NCBI RefSeq assembly: GCF_028372415.1 | Contig: NC_092872.1 | Location: 14,164,479 to 14,228,478, forward strand | DNA from: Notamacropus eugenii | Lineage: Eukaryota; Chordata; Mammalia; Diprotodontia; Macropodidae | DNA: 64,000 nt | Reading direction: 5' to 3' | In this document: positions 33,287 through 44,310 of the stretch, in pieces | How the letters are laid out: every line of letters starts with the position of its first letter | How positions within the stretch are numbered: the stretch's first letter is position 1 | Position numbers and translations under genes: made by a program | Notes under the pieces: generated by a model | The model's database searches: none | Seen by the model: only the letters and a program-made list of their open reading frames with translations | What the model was told of the DNA's origin: nothing

Positions 33287-34354
33287 TCATTCTTGTGTTT
33301 GAAAGTCAAATTTTCTTTTCAGCTCTGGTCTTTTCATCAAGAATGCTTGAAAGTCCTCTGTTTCATTGAAAGACCAATTTTTCCCCTGAAGTATTATACT
33401 CAGTTTTGCTGGGTAGGTGATTCTTGGTTTTAGTCCTAGTTCCTTTGACTTCTGGAATACCATATTCCACGCCCTTTGATCCCTTAATGTAGAAGCTGCT
33501 AGATCTTGTGTTATCCTGATTGTAATTCCACAATACTTGAATTGTTTCTTTCTAACTGCTTGCAATATTTTCTCCTTGACCTGGGAATTCTGGAATTTGG
33601 CCACAATATTCCTAGGAGTTTCTCTTTTTGGATCTTTTTCAGGTGGTGATCAGTGGATTCTTTCAATATTTATTTTGCCCTCTGGTTCTAGAATCTCAGG
33701 GCAGTTTTCCTTGATAATTTCATGAAAGATGATGTCTAGGCTCTTTTTTTGATCCTGGCTTTCAGGTAGGCCCATAATTTTTAAATTGTCTCTCCTGGAT
33801 CTATTTTCCAGGTCAGTTGTTTTTCCAATGAGATATTTCACATTATCTTCCATTTTTTCATTCTTTTGGTTTTGTTTTGTGATTTCTTGGTTTCTCATAA
33901 AGTCATTAGCCTCCATCTGTTCCATTCTAATTTTGAAAGAACTATTTTCTTCAGTGAGCTTTTGAATCTCCTTTTCCATTTGGCTAATTCTGCTTTTGAA
34001 AGCATTCTTCTCCTCATTGGCTTCTTGAACCTCCTTTGCCAATTGAGTTAGCCTATTTTTCAGGGTGTTATTTTCTTCAGCATTTTTTTGGGTCTCCTTT
34101 AGCAGGGTGCTGATCTGCTGTTCATACTTTGCTTGCAAGTCTTTTATTGCTCTTCCCAGTTTTTCCTCCACCTCTCTAACATAATTTTCAAAATTTTCTG
34201 AGCTCTTTTTGAGCTTTTCCCAGGTCTGATCCCATTGAGTGGGCTGGGATACAGAAGTCCTGACTTCCGTGTCTTTCCCTGATGGTGAGCACCACTCTTC
34301 CTCATCAGAAAGGAGGGGAGGAGAAACCTGCTCACCAAGAAAGTAGTCTGAGAC
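33287..34354 (-). pseudogene. L1 ORF1 (RNA-binding chaperone) with one in-frame stop
   Basis: One continuous frame from 34354 to the stop at 33287 is broken only by TGA at 33650-33652, explicable as CGA to TGA. Order from the N-terminus: an acidic lead-in, a long heptad coiled coil rich in E/K/N (about 34200-33900) for trimerisation, an RRM-like part around RRDNLKIMGLPES, and after the stop the C-terminal domain with TYPAKLSIIL. No ATG precedes the coiled coil in frame; a stop lies at 34355-34357, so the native start is lost or lies elsewhere. The product would coat L1 RNA. Length of about 355 codons suits the family. Confidence 0.88.
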
Positions 34355-34952
34355 TCAAATACTGCTTCCCAGCCTCAGGGCTTTGGGCGGGGGCAGGGCT
34401 GCTATTCAGTGTGATATCAACTTCAGCTGCCTGGGTCGGGGCAGGGCCGCCTCACGGCCTCAGTTCGCTCAGGGGGTTTATGCAGAGACCTTCAACAATG
34501 GATCCAGGCTCCTGCCTGCTTGGGGAGCCCCAGTCTGCTCCCACCTCCGCTGGTGCCTCCCGAGGGGGCCTGAGTCATGGGGGCTCCCCACTCCCCTCTC
34601 GACCCGCTGAAGAGACCCTCTCACTGACCCTTGTCACTTGTGGGTAGAGGGACCCGCGTGGCTGCTGGAGATTCTGTCCCTGAAGCCTGCTCGGATCTGC
34701 CCCCTGCTCGGATCAGCTGCTCTCGGCACCGGGCAGCCACAGCAGGACTGTGCTCGGCTCCCAGTCCGTGGTGTGAAGAACCTTTTGCAAGAGGTTTTAA
34801 GGCTCTCTGGAACAGAAATCTTGTCCGCTCCGCTGTTATGTGGCTTCTTCTGCTCCCGAATTTATTGGCAGCTCTTTTCTACAGATATTTCATGGGCTGT
34901 GGGTTCGGAGCTAGAGTATTTGTGTGTTTCTACTCCGCCATCTTGGCTCCCT
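34340..34952 (-). promoter_or_regulatory. L1 5' leader
   Basis: GC-rich leader upstream of ORF1, beginning with the GGGAGCCAAGATGGCGGAG motif at the element's first bases, where L1 internal promoters sit. Overlapping plus-strand frames of 109-121 codons here are composition artefacts. Confidence 0.65.
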
Positions 34953-34967
34953 ACTTTTGACATTCTG
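34953..34967. repeat. Target-site duplication, right copy
   Basis: Identical to 32259-32273. Confidence 0.9.
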
Positions 34968-35280
34968 TACTCACAAATAATGTTGCTATAAAAATATTTG
35001 AATATTCTCAAGGTATATTTCCAACAGTGAAATGATTAGATCAAAGGCTATTATGATTTTCATAACCTTTACTGTAGATTGCCAGGCTACTTTCCAAAAA
35101 CATCGCAGGAGCTTTCAATTCCATCACCCCACACTGCCAGTCTTGATGAACTTAGTTGATTTTTATTATTTTTGCCAATTTCCTGGGTGCGAACAATAGT
35201 GTCTCAAAGTTGTCTTAATTTGCTTCTCTGAATATTGAAGTTAATAACTATTTTTGATTGGTGATTATTAACATTTGAGT
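34968..35280 (-). mobile_element. Older L1 3' region, right part of target
   Basis: 'ttccaacagtgaaatgattagatcaaagg', 'ccaggctactttccaaaa...caattccatcaccccacac' and 'tgccaatttcctgggtgcg' are complements of the L1 3' region. Confidence 0.65.
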
Positions 35281-35284
35281 TCTT

Positions 35285-35440
35285 TCAATGCAATCTGTCG
35301 AGGAACATATATTAAGCTCCCTATGTGCACTAGGCACTGTGCTAAGGGATGAGGACATCCAGAAAGGGAGAGGAGAAAATCCTGCCCCCTCACCCCAGGA
35401 GTTTAATTTATAAGTGAAGAGACAACATGTACATAAATCA
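35285..35440 (+). repeat. Old mammalian repeat ('ctatgtgcac' type)
   Basis: 'ctccctatgtgcactaggcactgtgctaaggg...tcaccccaggagtttaatttataag'. Confidence 0.6.
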
Positions 35441-35760
35441 TAAATTGGTATATAAAAGATACACAACCGAGTTGATGCAAGGCAATTGTGGTGGGGAACA
35501 TACCAGGAACTGGGAGTGGGGGTGGGGAGAGACTAGGAAAGGGCTCCTGGTAGTTTCCCATAAGGTGGTACTTGAGCATTTAAATCTTAAAAGAAGGCAA
35601 GGATTCTAAGAGGCAAAGATGAGGAAGGAGAGAGAGAATTTCAAATATGAGGAGACTCAGTACCAGGTAGAGCATGAAACTCCTTCACACTTCATAAAGG
35701 GATAACTGTGCTCAGAAAGATAAATGAAGTTCATTTTCCACATTAATACTTTTTTGAGTA

Positions 35761-36566
35761 CAGGCATATCTCAGAGATATTGCCAGTTTCGTTCTGGACC
35801 ACCAACATTAAAGTGAACATCGCAATAAAGTGAGTCACATGAATTTTTTTGGTTTCCCAGTGCACGTAAAAGTTATATTTGCACTATCCTGTAGTCTGTT
35901 AAATGTTTAATAATGTTGTGTCTTGAAAAACAATGTACATACCTTAATCAAAAAATACTTTATTGCTAGAAAATGCTAGCCATCCCCTGAGCTTTCATCA
36001 AGTTGTAATCTCTTTGCTTGTGGAGGGTCTTACCTCAACACTGATAGCTGCTGACTGATCAGGATGGTGGTTGCTGAAGCCTGGGGTGGCTGTGGCAATT
36101 TCTTAATATAAGACAATAATGAAGTTTGCCTCATCGATTGACTCTTCACCTGCACACTTAGAGGCTATCGTAGAAATATTAACTGGTCTCATTTCAGTAT
36201 TGTTGAGTCTCAGGAATAGGGAAGCTGCAACAGATTGATGGGAGAATTAGAACACACAACATATATGAATGAAGTTCATCATCTTCTATGGGCCTCGTTT
36301 ATGACACCCCCAAAACAAGTACAATAGTAATGTCGCAGATCATTGATCTCAGATCACCATAACAGATTTAATAATAAAGAAAAAGTTTGAAATACCATGA
36401 GAATTACCAAAATGTGACATAGAGACACATGATGTGAGCACATGCTGTTGGAAACGTGGCACCAATAGACTCGCTTAATACAGAGTTGCCACAAACCTTC
36501 AATTTGTAATAAACTCAGTATCTTCAAAGTGCAATAAAGAGAAGTGCAATAAACAAGGTAAGCCTG
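35761..36566. mobile_element. Tigger1-like DNA transposon, internally deleted
   Basis: 806 bp with inverted ends CAGGCATATCTCAGAG and GCAATAAACAAGGTAAGCCTG, flanked by the TA duplication (35759-35760, 36567-36568) of Tc1/mariner-pogo elements. Both outer arms match the eutherian Tigger1 sequence I know, including 'gagtcacatgaattttttt', 'gctgctgactgatcaggatggtgg' and 'accaaaatgtgacatagagacac'. The transposase-coding centre is missing, with the join near 36147. Non-autonomous. Confidence 0.9.
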
Positions 36567-36614
36567 TACATCAATAGAGCTGGTGGTGATGTGGGAAAGC
36601 ATATCCTCCCCCTA

Positions 36615-36720
36615 CTGCACACCTTCGAGGAAGTTTAAATGACCTGATCAGGGTCAGCCAGCTTGGAAGTGTCTGAGACAGTATTAAAACCTAGGCTTTC
36701 CAAGGCTAGATGGTTATAGA
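36615..36720 (-). repeat. MIR fragment
   Basis: 'tttaaatgacctgatcagggtcagccagc...gtctgagacagtattaaaacc'. Confidence 0.5.
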
Positions 36721-37036
36721 AGCATAGGCCCGGATGAAGCTAAGACGATGGAAATAGAGAGCTTTCTCCAGGGTTCCTTTTTCAATACAATGAGAAAATT
36801 AGCCTAAGGATCTTTCAAATGTTAACATTCTGTTATTTGATGTTTCTCCTGGGGTACTTACTGTATTTGCCCAGAGACATCAATCCTAAACTAGACTAGC
36901 AGCAGCCATAGCTGCTTTAGCCATGCCAACACCAAAATACCCTTAGGTCGCAGCTTCATCAATTCTCCCTTGACTTCCAGGTTCATTTTCTTATGAGTCT
37001 ATTTCTTTGGGTCCAAAAGTGGGAAAGATTTAGGGC

Positions 37037-37205
37037 AGGATTTCTCAACCTGTGTGCCATGGACTCCTTCAGCAGTCCAATGGACACAGGTTATAGATTC
37101 CATGTCAGAATAATATTTTTAATTGCACAAAATAAAATATTTGGAATTATTATGTAGGAAACCGATTATATTAAAATACAGCTTCCAATATTTCAATATG
37201 ATTGT
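37037..37205. mobile_element. hAT-type MITE fragment
   Basis: 'atttctcaacctgtgtgccatggactccttc...cagaataatatttttaattgcacaaaataaaat...gaaaccgattatattaaaatacag', related to the 20.1-kb element; the right end is not seen. Confidence 0.6.
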
Positions 37206-37614
37206 TATACATGTATATGTATATGCACACACAAGTTCACTATTCTTTCTAGTGGTTAATTACCCTAGTATGATCTGAATATATATGCATTCTAGAAAAA
37301 TATTAAGAATAGCAAACCCTCTCTCACTGGTTCTGTCCTCACCTAAATTCTGCACTGAGAAAAAAAAAATCTCTTTCTCTCTCCCTTGGGTTTGCCTTCC
37401 CCTCTTTCAGTCTCACTGGCAAATTCACAGTCAGACATATTCATGTTAGATGATCATCTGAGGTATTTTTTCCATGTAAAACATATTTCCATATTAGCCA
37501 TATTGCAAAAAGGTAAATAAAAATAAAATAAAAAGTAAGAAACATAAAGTGGGACAAAAAATCTGCCTTTAGCATTTTTCTTTTTTTTTTTTGCCAATGC
37601 CTTCGTTTCACTTG

Positions 37615-38160
37615 ATTTTTTAAATTTTTATTTATTTTATTCAGCATTTTTCATCATGAGTCCTTTGGAATTTTCTTGGATCATTGTATTCATCAGAATA
37701 GTCAAGTCTTTCACAGTTGATCATTATGGAATTGCTGGTACTGTATACAATGTTCTGGTTCTGCTCACTTCACTTTGTATCAGTTCATATAAACTTCCCA
37801 GTTTTTCTGAAACCATCCTGTTCATCGTTTCTTATAGCACAATAGTATTCCATCACAATCATATATCATAGCTGGTTCAGTCATTCCGCACTTGATGAGC
37901 ATCCCCTCAATTTCCAATTCTTTGCCACCACAAAAAAAGCAATATTTTTGTATGTATAGAACCTTTTCCCATTCTTTGATCTCTTTGAGATGCAGACCTA
38001 GTAGTTGCATAACGGGGTCAAAGGATATGCACAATTGTATAGCCCTTTGTGCACAGTTCCAAATTGTTCTCCATACTGTTTGGACCAGTTCACAACTCCA
38101 CCAACAGTGCATCAATGCACTATTTTTCCACACTTCTTTGTCACCTGGGTGTTTAATGAA
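37615..38160 (-). mobile_element. L1 3' region
   Basis: The plus strand shows, in order, 'tggttctgctcacttcactttgtatcag', 'gcacaatagtattccatcac', 'cttgatgagcatcccctcaatttcc' and 'cacaactccaccaacagtgc'. The 90- to 103-codon frames over it are L1 noise. Confidence 0.85.
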
Positions 38161-38469
38161 TTAGTGTCCAGTAGAATAAAAAATTAGGGGAAACAATTGA
38201 AGAAGTAAAGTTTTTTTTTTAATTCAAATGCTAGCTCTTTGGGTTGTAACCTGAGAGGAGACAAATAGCTTCCCCTCCAGTTCTCTCCCTTTTTGTCTCT
38301 TCCCTCCCAGCTAAAAGGGAAACAGGGATTGAATAAGTGACAAGGACAATGAAAAGAAACTCTCCCTGCTCCAAGTACTGACGGGGGAAGAAGGTGCTAT
38401 GGTTGCTGTGAATCACATCTGACCAACCTGCTCTTAGTTTCTTGCTCCAAATTCAGCCTATCTCTGCCT

Positions 38470-38775
38470 CACCTGCATCGGAACAACTCCCCTGCTCCAG
38501 TATTGGTCTTCACTATCTTTCAATCTCTTTTCCCACCTCCAAATTCTACATATGCTTGCCAAATGGATATTTCTAAAGTCTAGATTTGACTGTGAGATTT
38601 CCCCTTCTCAAGAATCTTCAATAGCTCCCTATTGCCTCAAAGATTAAGTACAAACTCCCTGCTTGCTATTTATGGCCCCTCATAGTGTGATTCCCATTTA
38701 CTGTCAGCTATATGCTACCCACACTGGTTAATTTGTTGTTCTTTGACCTCAGCATTCCATTTCTTCCATGTTTTG
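38470..38775 (+). repeat. L2 LINE fragment
   Basis: 'ttctcaagaatcttcaatagctccctattgcctcaaagattaagtacaaactcc...atttatggcccctcatag' follows the L2 ORF2 C-terminal pattern. Confidence 0.7.
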
Positions 38776-38784
38776 AATTTTAAA

Positions 38785-38940
38785 ATCCAGTCAGTAAACA
38801 TTTAGTAAGCATCTAGTACCAAGCACCGTACTAATTTCTGGGGATACTGAAAAGAAGCAAAAGACAATCTTTGTTTTCAAGAAGCTCACAGTCTAGTGGG
38901 GGAAACAATAAGTAAATACATATACAAGTTATGTATAGGA
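38785..38940 (+). repeat. Old mammalian repeat, same type as 31.4 kb
   Basis: 'cagtaaacatttagtaagcatctagtaccaagcaccg...ttttcaagaagctcacagtctagtggggg'. Confidence 0.6.
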
Positions 38941-38944
38941 TAAC

Positions 38945-39255
38945 TAGTTGTGTTTGTCCTTCGTTGCCAAAGAAGACCACGCTGTCAGAGAAATGATGAC
39001 ATGACTTGCACTTGACTTTGTTTTGAGTGAGGGAGGGCTGTGCAGGTCACCAGTCTCACTCTTCCTCCAGAACCATCTGAATACAATGACCAGATATTCA
39101 TCAGGATGACTGGAGATGACCAGGATGCACTGGGAGACCTTGGACCCTTTAGGCCAAAGTCTTCCGAAGGTGCTCACTTAGGGTGAGGCAACGCCCATTC
39201 ATTGAATAGGCCTGTTTAAGAAGTAGCCAGGGCATGGCCCCTTTGGAGAGGCAAA
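38945..39255 (-). repeat. RTE-tailed SINE (SINE-B), fullest copy
   Basis: The tail at the left edge ('tgtttgtccttcgttgccaaag') complements the RTE 3' end. The body runs to 'gcaacgcccattcattgaataggcctgtttaagaag', the longest of the four copies. No convincing tRNA A/B boxes at its 5' (right) end. Confidence 0.8.
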
Positions 39256-39344
39256 GAAAAAGAAAGACACCAGGCTGGGAGGGAAACAGCAACAATTACT
39301 ATTGATAAATAGGAAATAACTAAGAAAGGGAAGGCACTGGGATT

Positions 39345-39500
39345 TTTTTTAATGATAATTACATTTTATTTTCCCCTTCAATTACATGTAAGAAATTTTT
39401 TGACATTCACTTTTTAAAAAAATTCTGAGTTCCAAGTTCTCTCCCTCCCCTTTGTTCCCTCATTGAGGAGACAAGCAATTTGATGTAGCGTATACATGGG
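39345..39500 (-). mobile_element. L1 3' end
   Basis: 'attttattttccccttcaattacatgtaagaa...ttctgagttccaagttctctccc...gagacaagcaatttg'. Confidence 0.75.
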
Positions 39501-39583
39501 AAGGCACTGGGATTAAAAGGGTTGGGAAAGGATTCTTGCCTTCCTACGAGGTTCGACTCATTTGCCTTTCCTAATTCCCTTAC

Positions 39584-40033
39584 TTACTGTTCACTCATTC
39601 CTCTTCCAGTGATGAGGGCAAATAAATAACCATAACTGAAAAGTTTGGAACATGTGGATGCCGTTGCTGCTAATAGAAACATTGAAGTCAAAAGGAGAAG
39701 CCGATTTAGAGAGAAAGATGATGTTCTCTGCTTTGGATACATTTCAGTTAAGGTGTCTAAGGGTAGAGAATGGAACTTCCAGCTTGAGATTTCCTGTAGA
39801 CTATGGGAGGGGCTGATTGGGAACTCCGAAGACAGATCCTGGCTCAGAAGATTGATGTCCCAGATACTCTTGTCTACAATTATAGGCATCGTTGAATCTT
39901 CATTGCATAGATACAGTGTTACTCTACCATTGTGTGCAGTTGATAGATAAAACAGTACAGACTGTACATAGACCATGAAGTTAACCTCTGCCCTTTCAAA
40001 GATGTGGATTCTGTAGCCTTCAACCAGCTTAGG
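39584..40033 (-). other. Unassigned open reading frame
   Basis: Open on the minus strand for about 150 codons (back to a TGA near 40058), outside any repeat I recognise. The internal ATG-started part is 130 residues (39976 to 39584) with a hydrophobic segment at about residues 92-107 (NRLLLLTSMFLLAATAS). GTAAGT occurs at the frame's end on the minus strand (about 39588-39583). No homologue recognised; it may be chance. Confidence 0.2.
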
Positions 40034-40134
40034 AAATGTTATATGTGTGTCACTTTGTATTTCTATTCAGAAATCTTTAAACTCCTTATTCCAAGAAAAT
40101 AAGACATCATATTTACCGATCTGGCATTTTGGGT

Positions 40135-40510
40135 GGCATCATAGGTTTAGAATTAGCAGAGTCCTTCAAGGTCATCACCTCCAATCTCCTCATTTTGCAG
40201 ATGAGACCACTGAGGCTCAGGAAGACTTGACAGCTTGCCCAAGTTCTTTCGGTTAGTAAGCGTCAACTAGGGTTTGAATCCAGGTCCTCTGAGGCCAGAT
40301 CCTTTGCCAGGAAATGCTAATAGTGTTTGAAATAATAAGAAGGAGGACAACAGTTGACATTTGTACAGTTCTTTCATCACAGATATGAGATTTGGAGCTC
40401 AAAGGGGCAGTTAGAGGTCATTTAGACCAACCCTCTCATTTTGCAGATAAGCAATCAAGACTTGCCCAAGACCAGGGAGGTGTCCAAGGTCTCAAATTCC
40501 GTGATATCTA
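40135..40510 (-). repeat. Two MIR copies
   Basis: 40135-40320 has 'tttagaattagcagagtcc...attttgcagatgagaccactgaggctcagg...gggtttgaatccaggtcc'. 40375-40510 has 'agttagaggtcatttagaccaaccctctcattttgcag'. Confidence 0.7.
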
Positions 40511-40514
40511 TGAA

Positions 40515-41790
40515 AGAAAAACTTTGATAACTACAGATTTGAATTCTTGAATTCTAAGCTGAATTTCAACAGCCAGAGGGGACCACAGTTAATAAGAGAT
40601 TCCCTATTGTATGTATATAGGTAGAACTAAATGATCTCCAGGTTTCTTTTTAGAGATTCTATCATTCTGTTGGCCATGAATTGCTGTATGTTCATGCAAT
40701 CTCTTCTTCTGTTTTGTTCTCATGGCCTATCATAATTCTTGGCATATATAGGGCACTAAATAAATGTTTGTTAAATTGAATTGAATCCACTTTATGCAGA
40801 ACAAATTCCCATTGGAAGGCACTTTATAATGGTCACATGTCATTCCCAGAGAAGATGTTGGTCATCAATGATACTTGTTATAGTAAGAGGTAGAACTATC
40901 TGGTCTGGCTTTAATATCTTGCTTCAACACTGGGATTGTGGGTTGTTGATGTAAGATTACTTTGATGTTTTATAGTTTGGTAGCAATTTAAATTATACTG
41001 AAGGAAGCAAAAGTTTCCTCTAGTGGGGGAGATGTTGCCACACAAGCTTCTATGTTCTATTGAGTTTGGTTTCGTGATTTAATTGAATACCGACTAGGAT
41101 CAGAAAGAACTCATGAGTGCCAAGTCTTAAGAGGGAGGGAGGGAAAGAGCCAAATGAGGGAGTGTAATCTAAATGACAAATGGAGACAAGTGAAATCACC
41201 AGAGTGTTTTAAAGCATACTCCACAAGCCATGTATATCTGATATGAATTTTTCAGACTTTTTAGCTGCCTTGAGAGCCCTGTTGGCACCAAGGGAAGGAG
41301 ATGTGCCTTGTGTTACCTCAGTGAAGGGGAAACTTGAGGGAGATATGATCTGTTGTCTTTGAGTATTTGAAAAGTTGTCAATAGAAGAGGGATGAGACCT
41401 GTTGTAGTAGGCCCCAGAGAGCAGCACGAGGAGCACTAGAGAAAAGATAGAAAGCGGTAGATTTAAGCTTGAGGTAAGAAAAAACTTCCTAATAATTCCT
41501 ACCCCCAAATGGAATGGGCTACCTCTCTCTCACTAGAAGTCTTTAAGCAAAGTTGAGATCACCACTTGAATTATTTTCTTCCTTCCAATTGCCTTATTTT
41601 CAGGTATGTACGGGTGAATATTTAACAACCCTCAAAAATGTATGCACAACATACCTTTCAGTTTGACCTCCTTTACTAATATTTTCTCCACCACTGTGGT
41701 AAGTCTAGAAAATCAACCAAAAAATAAATTAAGCTCTGTATAACAAGACCTAACCATATAGAGAACCCCTGGGGAATCAAACTGAAGAAG
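40515..41790. other. No recognised feature
   Basis: No repeat identified apart from an L2-like 'ttggcatatatagggcactaaataaatgtttgttaaattg' at about 40735-40785. Confidence 0.35.
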
Positions 41791-41794
41791 AAGT

Positions 41795-41945
41795 CAAGAA
41801 GTCTTGGACTGTCTTTGACTTCTAGACCTAAATGTGCTACTAACTCATTCTCTCTCCACCTTTCTGGGACTCAGTTTCTGCCTATGTAAGATGAAGGGGG
41901 AAAGTTGAATTGCCTGTTACCTGAAGTACTTTTTTCTCTGATATT
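41795..41945 (+). repeat. MIR
   Basis: 'agtcttggactgtctttgacttctagacc...ctgggactcagtttctgcctatgtaag'. Confidence 0.55.
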
Positions 41946-41999
41946 CTAAGTGCCTATAATTTTGTGGTGAATCCAGTATGGCCACAAATACCATTTTTT

Positions 42000-42500
42000 T
42001 AAAAGTTGCTGCAATGCTTTTTTAAAAAGAATTATAGTCATCTCTGGATATTCCATTTACCTCCTTTCTCTACCACACCCTTGTAACAAAGAAAAACAGC
42101 TTAAAAAAACAACATATACTCAGTTACCCAGCTTTTGCTGAGAAGAGGGAAATATGTTTCATTATCTGTTCTTCTGGATCAAGATTGATCATCACAGTTA
42201 CTGAAGTGTTTGGATTCCATTTAGTATTCCTCTTCTTTGAATTATTATAGTCAAATAAGTTGTTCTAATTCTGCTCATTTCACTGTCACTGTACAATTCT
42301 TTCTGTGTTTCTCTGAATTCATTCCACTCCTCTTTTTTTTAATTATAAGACAATATTCCATTACCTCCATACACCATAGTTCACATGGTCATTCTACAAT
42401 CCATAGGCATTTAATTTGTTCCCAATTCTTAGCTACTAGAGTTGCTGTGAGTTTCAATGTATGTTTGGACCTGAGAGAAATGACTATTTCTCTCTTGTAT
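42000..42500 (-). mobile_element. L1 3' region
   Basis: 'ttctaattctgctcatttcactgtcac', 'ataagacaatattccattacctccatacacc', 'catggtcattctacaatccataggcat' as complements of L1 landmarks. Confidence 0.65.
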
Positions 42501-42519
42501 TTAATAAATAATTATTGAA

Positions 42520-43230
42520 TTAGGACTAAAGTTTTTACCCTTTTCTACCTCCTCTTCCAGAAATCAACCAGTGTGGGAAATCTTACTCAAAGACTTACCA
42601 AGCCAGAATGGCTAACATGTTATTAAAGACAGTGAAAAAATTCTAAGTTTAGGCAAATGGCTGCATTCTTGCTCACTGTGTTTACTTAGACAGGCTGACA
42701 GAAATCATAGATTTTGTAGATGATGGGGAAATTGACAAATCTCTTTGACCAAGATTTAGTTGCTCATATCATGTACCTCAAGACCTTCACTGGAATAAGC
42801 CCACATCTCATTATAATGTTCATCCTCTTATTATTTGTTAACCAATCAGAGTTGATTCTTACCCTCAGGCATACCTCCTTTTCAAAAGACTTTATAAACA
42901 TTGAAGATTCCACAGGCTCAGTCTCTTTGCTACTGAAAGGACAATGAACCTGTTTTGTTGACTACTTTCTGGACGTAGTCAATAAAATTGATTTTAATTT
43001 ACCCAGGAACTCTCTCAGAAATTTTGAATCATCACAGTCCTTTCTTTCTGTCTTTGACCACACCAATATCTTCTTATGTACAAATACTAACCCTCTCTTC
43101 AGAACACAAAATTAAGACATATTATCTGACATAGAATATTACTTTGTGAAGCTTCATGAAAAATACAGTCTTTTCTTAATACCAAGGTTGTCCTTGTATG
43201 TTAATACATATTGTTCAGTAAGAACAGAAA
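42520..43230. other. No recognised feature
   Basis: Nothing that I can assign. Confidence 0.3.
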
Positions 43231-43234
43231 CAGC

Positions 43235-43355
43235 AGAATATAATGAATAGAAGGTTGTCCTTGGAGATGGGAAGGCCTGGGCTCAAGTTCTGTCTTTGAC
43301 AGTTACTAGTTGTTTGACCATGTGTATATCCCTTAACCTTTCTGTGCTCCAGGAA
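43235..43355 (+). repeat. MIR/CORE-SINE fragment
   Basis: 'gaaggcctgggctcaagttctgtctttgacagttactagttgtttgacc'. Confidence 0.6.
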
Positions 43356-43468
43356 ATTCTCCAATCTATAAGTTACGTACAATGTCTATGTGAATGGGAG
43401 AGGAATGTCTACACTTGGAGATCCACACAAATAAAGTCACAGGTCTAGACTTTCCCCTCTCCCCTGCC

Positions 43469-43489
43469 ACACACACATAAACACACACA

Positions 43490-43548
<59 letters not shown>
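43469..43548. repeat. (AC)n microsatellite
   Basis: About 80 bp of AC with TAA and AA interruptions at its left side; the cysteine-valine frame on the minus strand is an artefact. Confidence 0.95.
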
Positions 43549-43550
<2 letters not shown>

Positions 43551-43910
43551 GTTCAGTATACACAAACCACAGTCAGTGGAATCTGGGATATGTGACCCTA
43601 TGTGTGGTACCTTACATAGTCTAGGGAATCTTGACTATACTTTCCTCTATATATTCAATGTCTTACACAGGTGCAGAGTGGAGGATTCCTGGATATATGG
43701 TTCATGGAGATACAGCATCTCACTTAGAGGATCTCAAATGAATGGTTCTAGGCATCTATAGCCTCAGGCCTCTTCAAACCCTCATACACACTCAGACTGG
43801 AGGATTTAGGATGCATCACCAGGAATGTGGTGGTAGATATCTAACCCCTGGCTATCTAAAAATGCATAATACATCTTTAAGTTTAATGTGCATTAACATT
43901 TCCTCCATAA

Positions 43911-44020
43911 CATTTTTTTTTGTTTGTTTTGAAGCAATCCGGGTTAAGTGACTTGGCCAGAATCACATGTCTAATAAAATGTAGGCCAAATTTGAACTCA
44001 GGGCCAATGCTCTAATAAAG
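43911..44020 (-). repeat. CORE-SINE fragment
   Basis: A T-rich left edge, then 'aagcaatccgggttaagtgacttggccagaatcacatgtc...atttgaactcagggccaatgctc'. Confidence 0.65.
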
Positions 44021-44054
44021 CATAAATGCCCCGAGGGTGTAACTGTGGTTAATA

Positions 44055-44310
44055 TTGTATTAGCTTTGAACCTCCTTATAGGTTAATATGTTGGTTCTCC
44101 CAATAAAATGTCAATTCTTTGAGTGCTGGGTCTGTTTTGTGTTTTCCCCTCTGTATGCCCAGCCCCTAACAGTGCTTGGTACATAATCCAGTACTTAAAA
44201 CATGCTTGTTGATTAACAGATTAATTGTGTCTTACTTGCCTTGATACCATCAGTATCCTATCAACACAAGACTTTGCATATAGATGGTACTTAATAAATA
44301 CTTCTGGATT
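44055..44310 (+). repeat. Two L2 3' ends in tandem
   Basis: 'atgtcaattctttgagtgctggg...acagtgcttggtacataatccag', then 'agactttgcatatagatggtacttaataaatac'. Confidence 0.6.

Larger units (their letters stand above)
32274..34952 (-). mobile_element. Full-length ORF2-less L1 (HAL1-like)
   Basis: A 2,679-bp insertion bounded by a perfect 15-bp target duplication. On the minus strand it has an intact 5' end (AGGGAGCCAAGATGGCGGAG), a GC-rich leader (34340-34952), ORF1 (33287-34354), then directly a 3' region (32274-33286) ending in a TATTT-rich A-type tail (plus-strand TTTATTTATTTATTT). No reverse-transcriptase or endonuclease sequence is present. The 3' region has two related modules around 32700-32870 and 32380-32520. 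ORF1-only L1 derivatives are known as HAL1; both the 5' end and the tail survive here, so it looks complete rather than truncated. Confidence 0.88.

Noticed and set aside
34282-34991. Plus-strand frames of 75-121 codons, including cysteine-rich stretches
   Set aside because: They lie antisense to the L1 5' leader and ORF1 start; GC-rich leader composition explains them.
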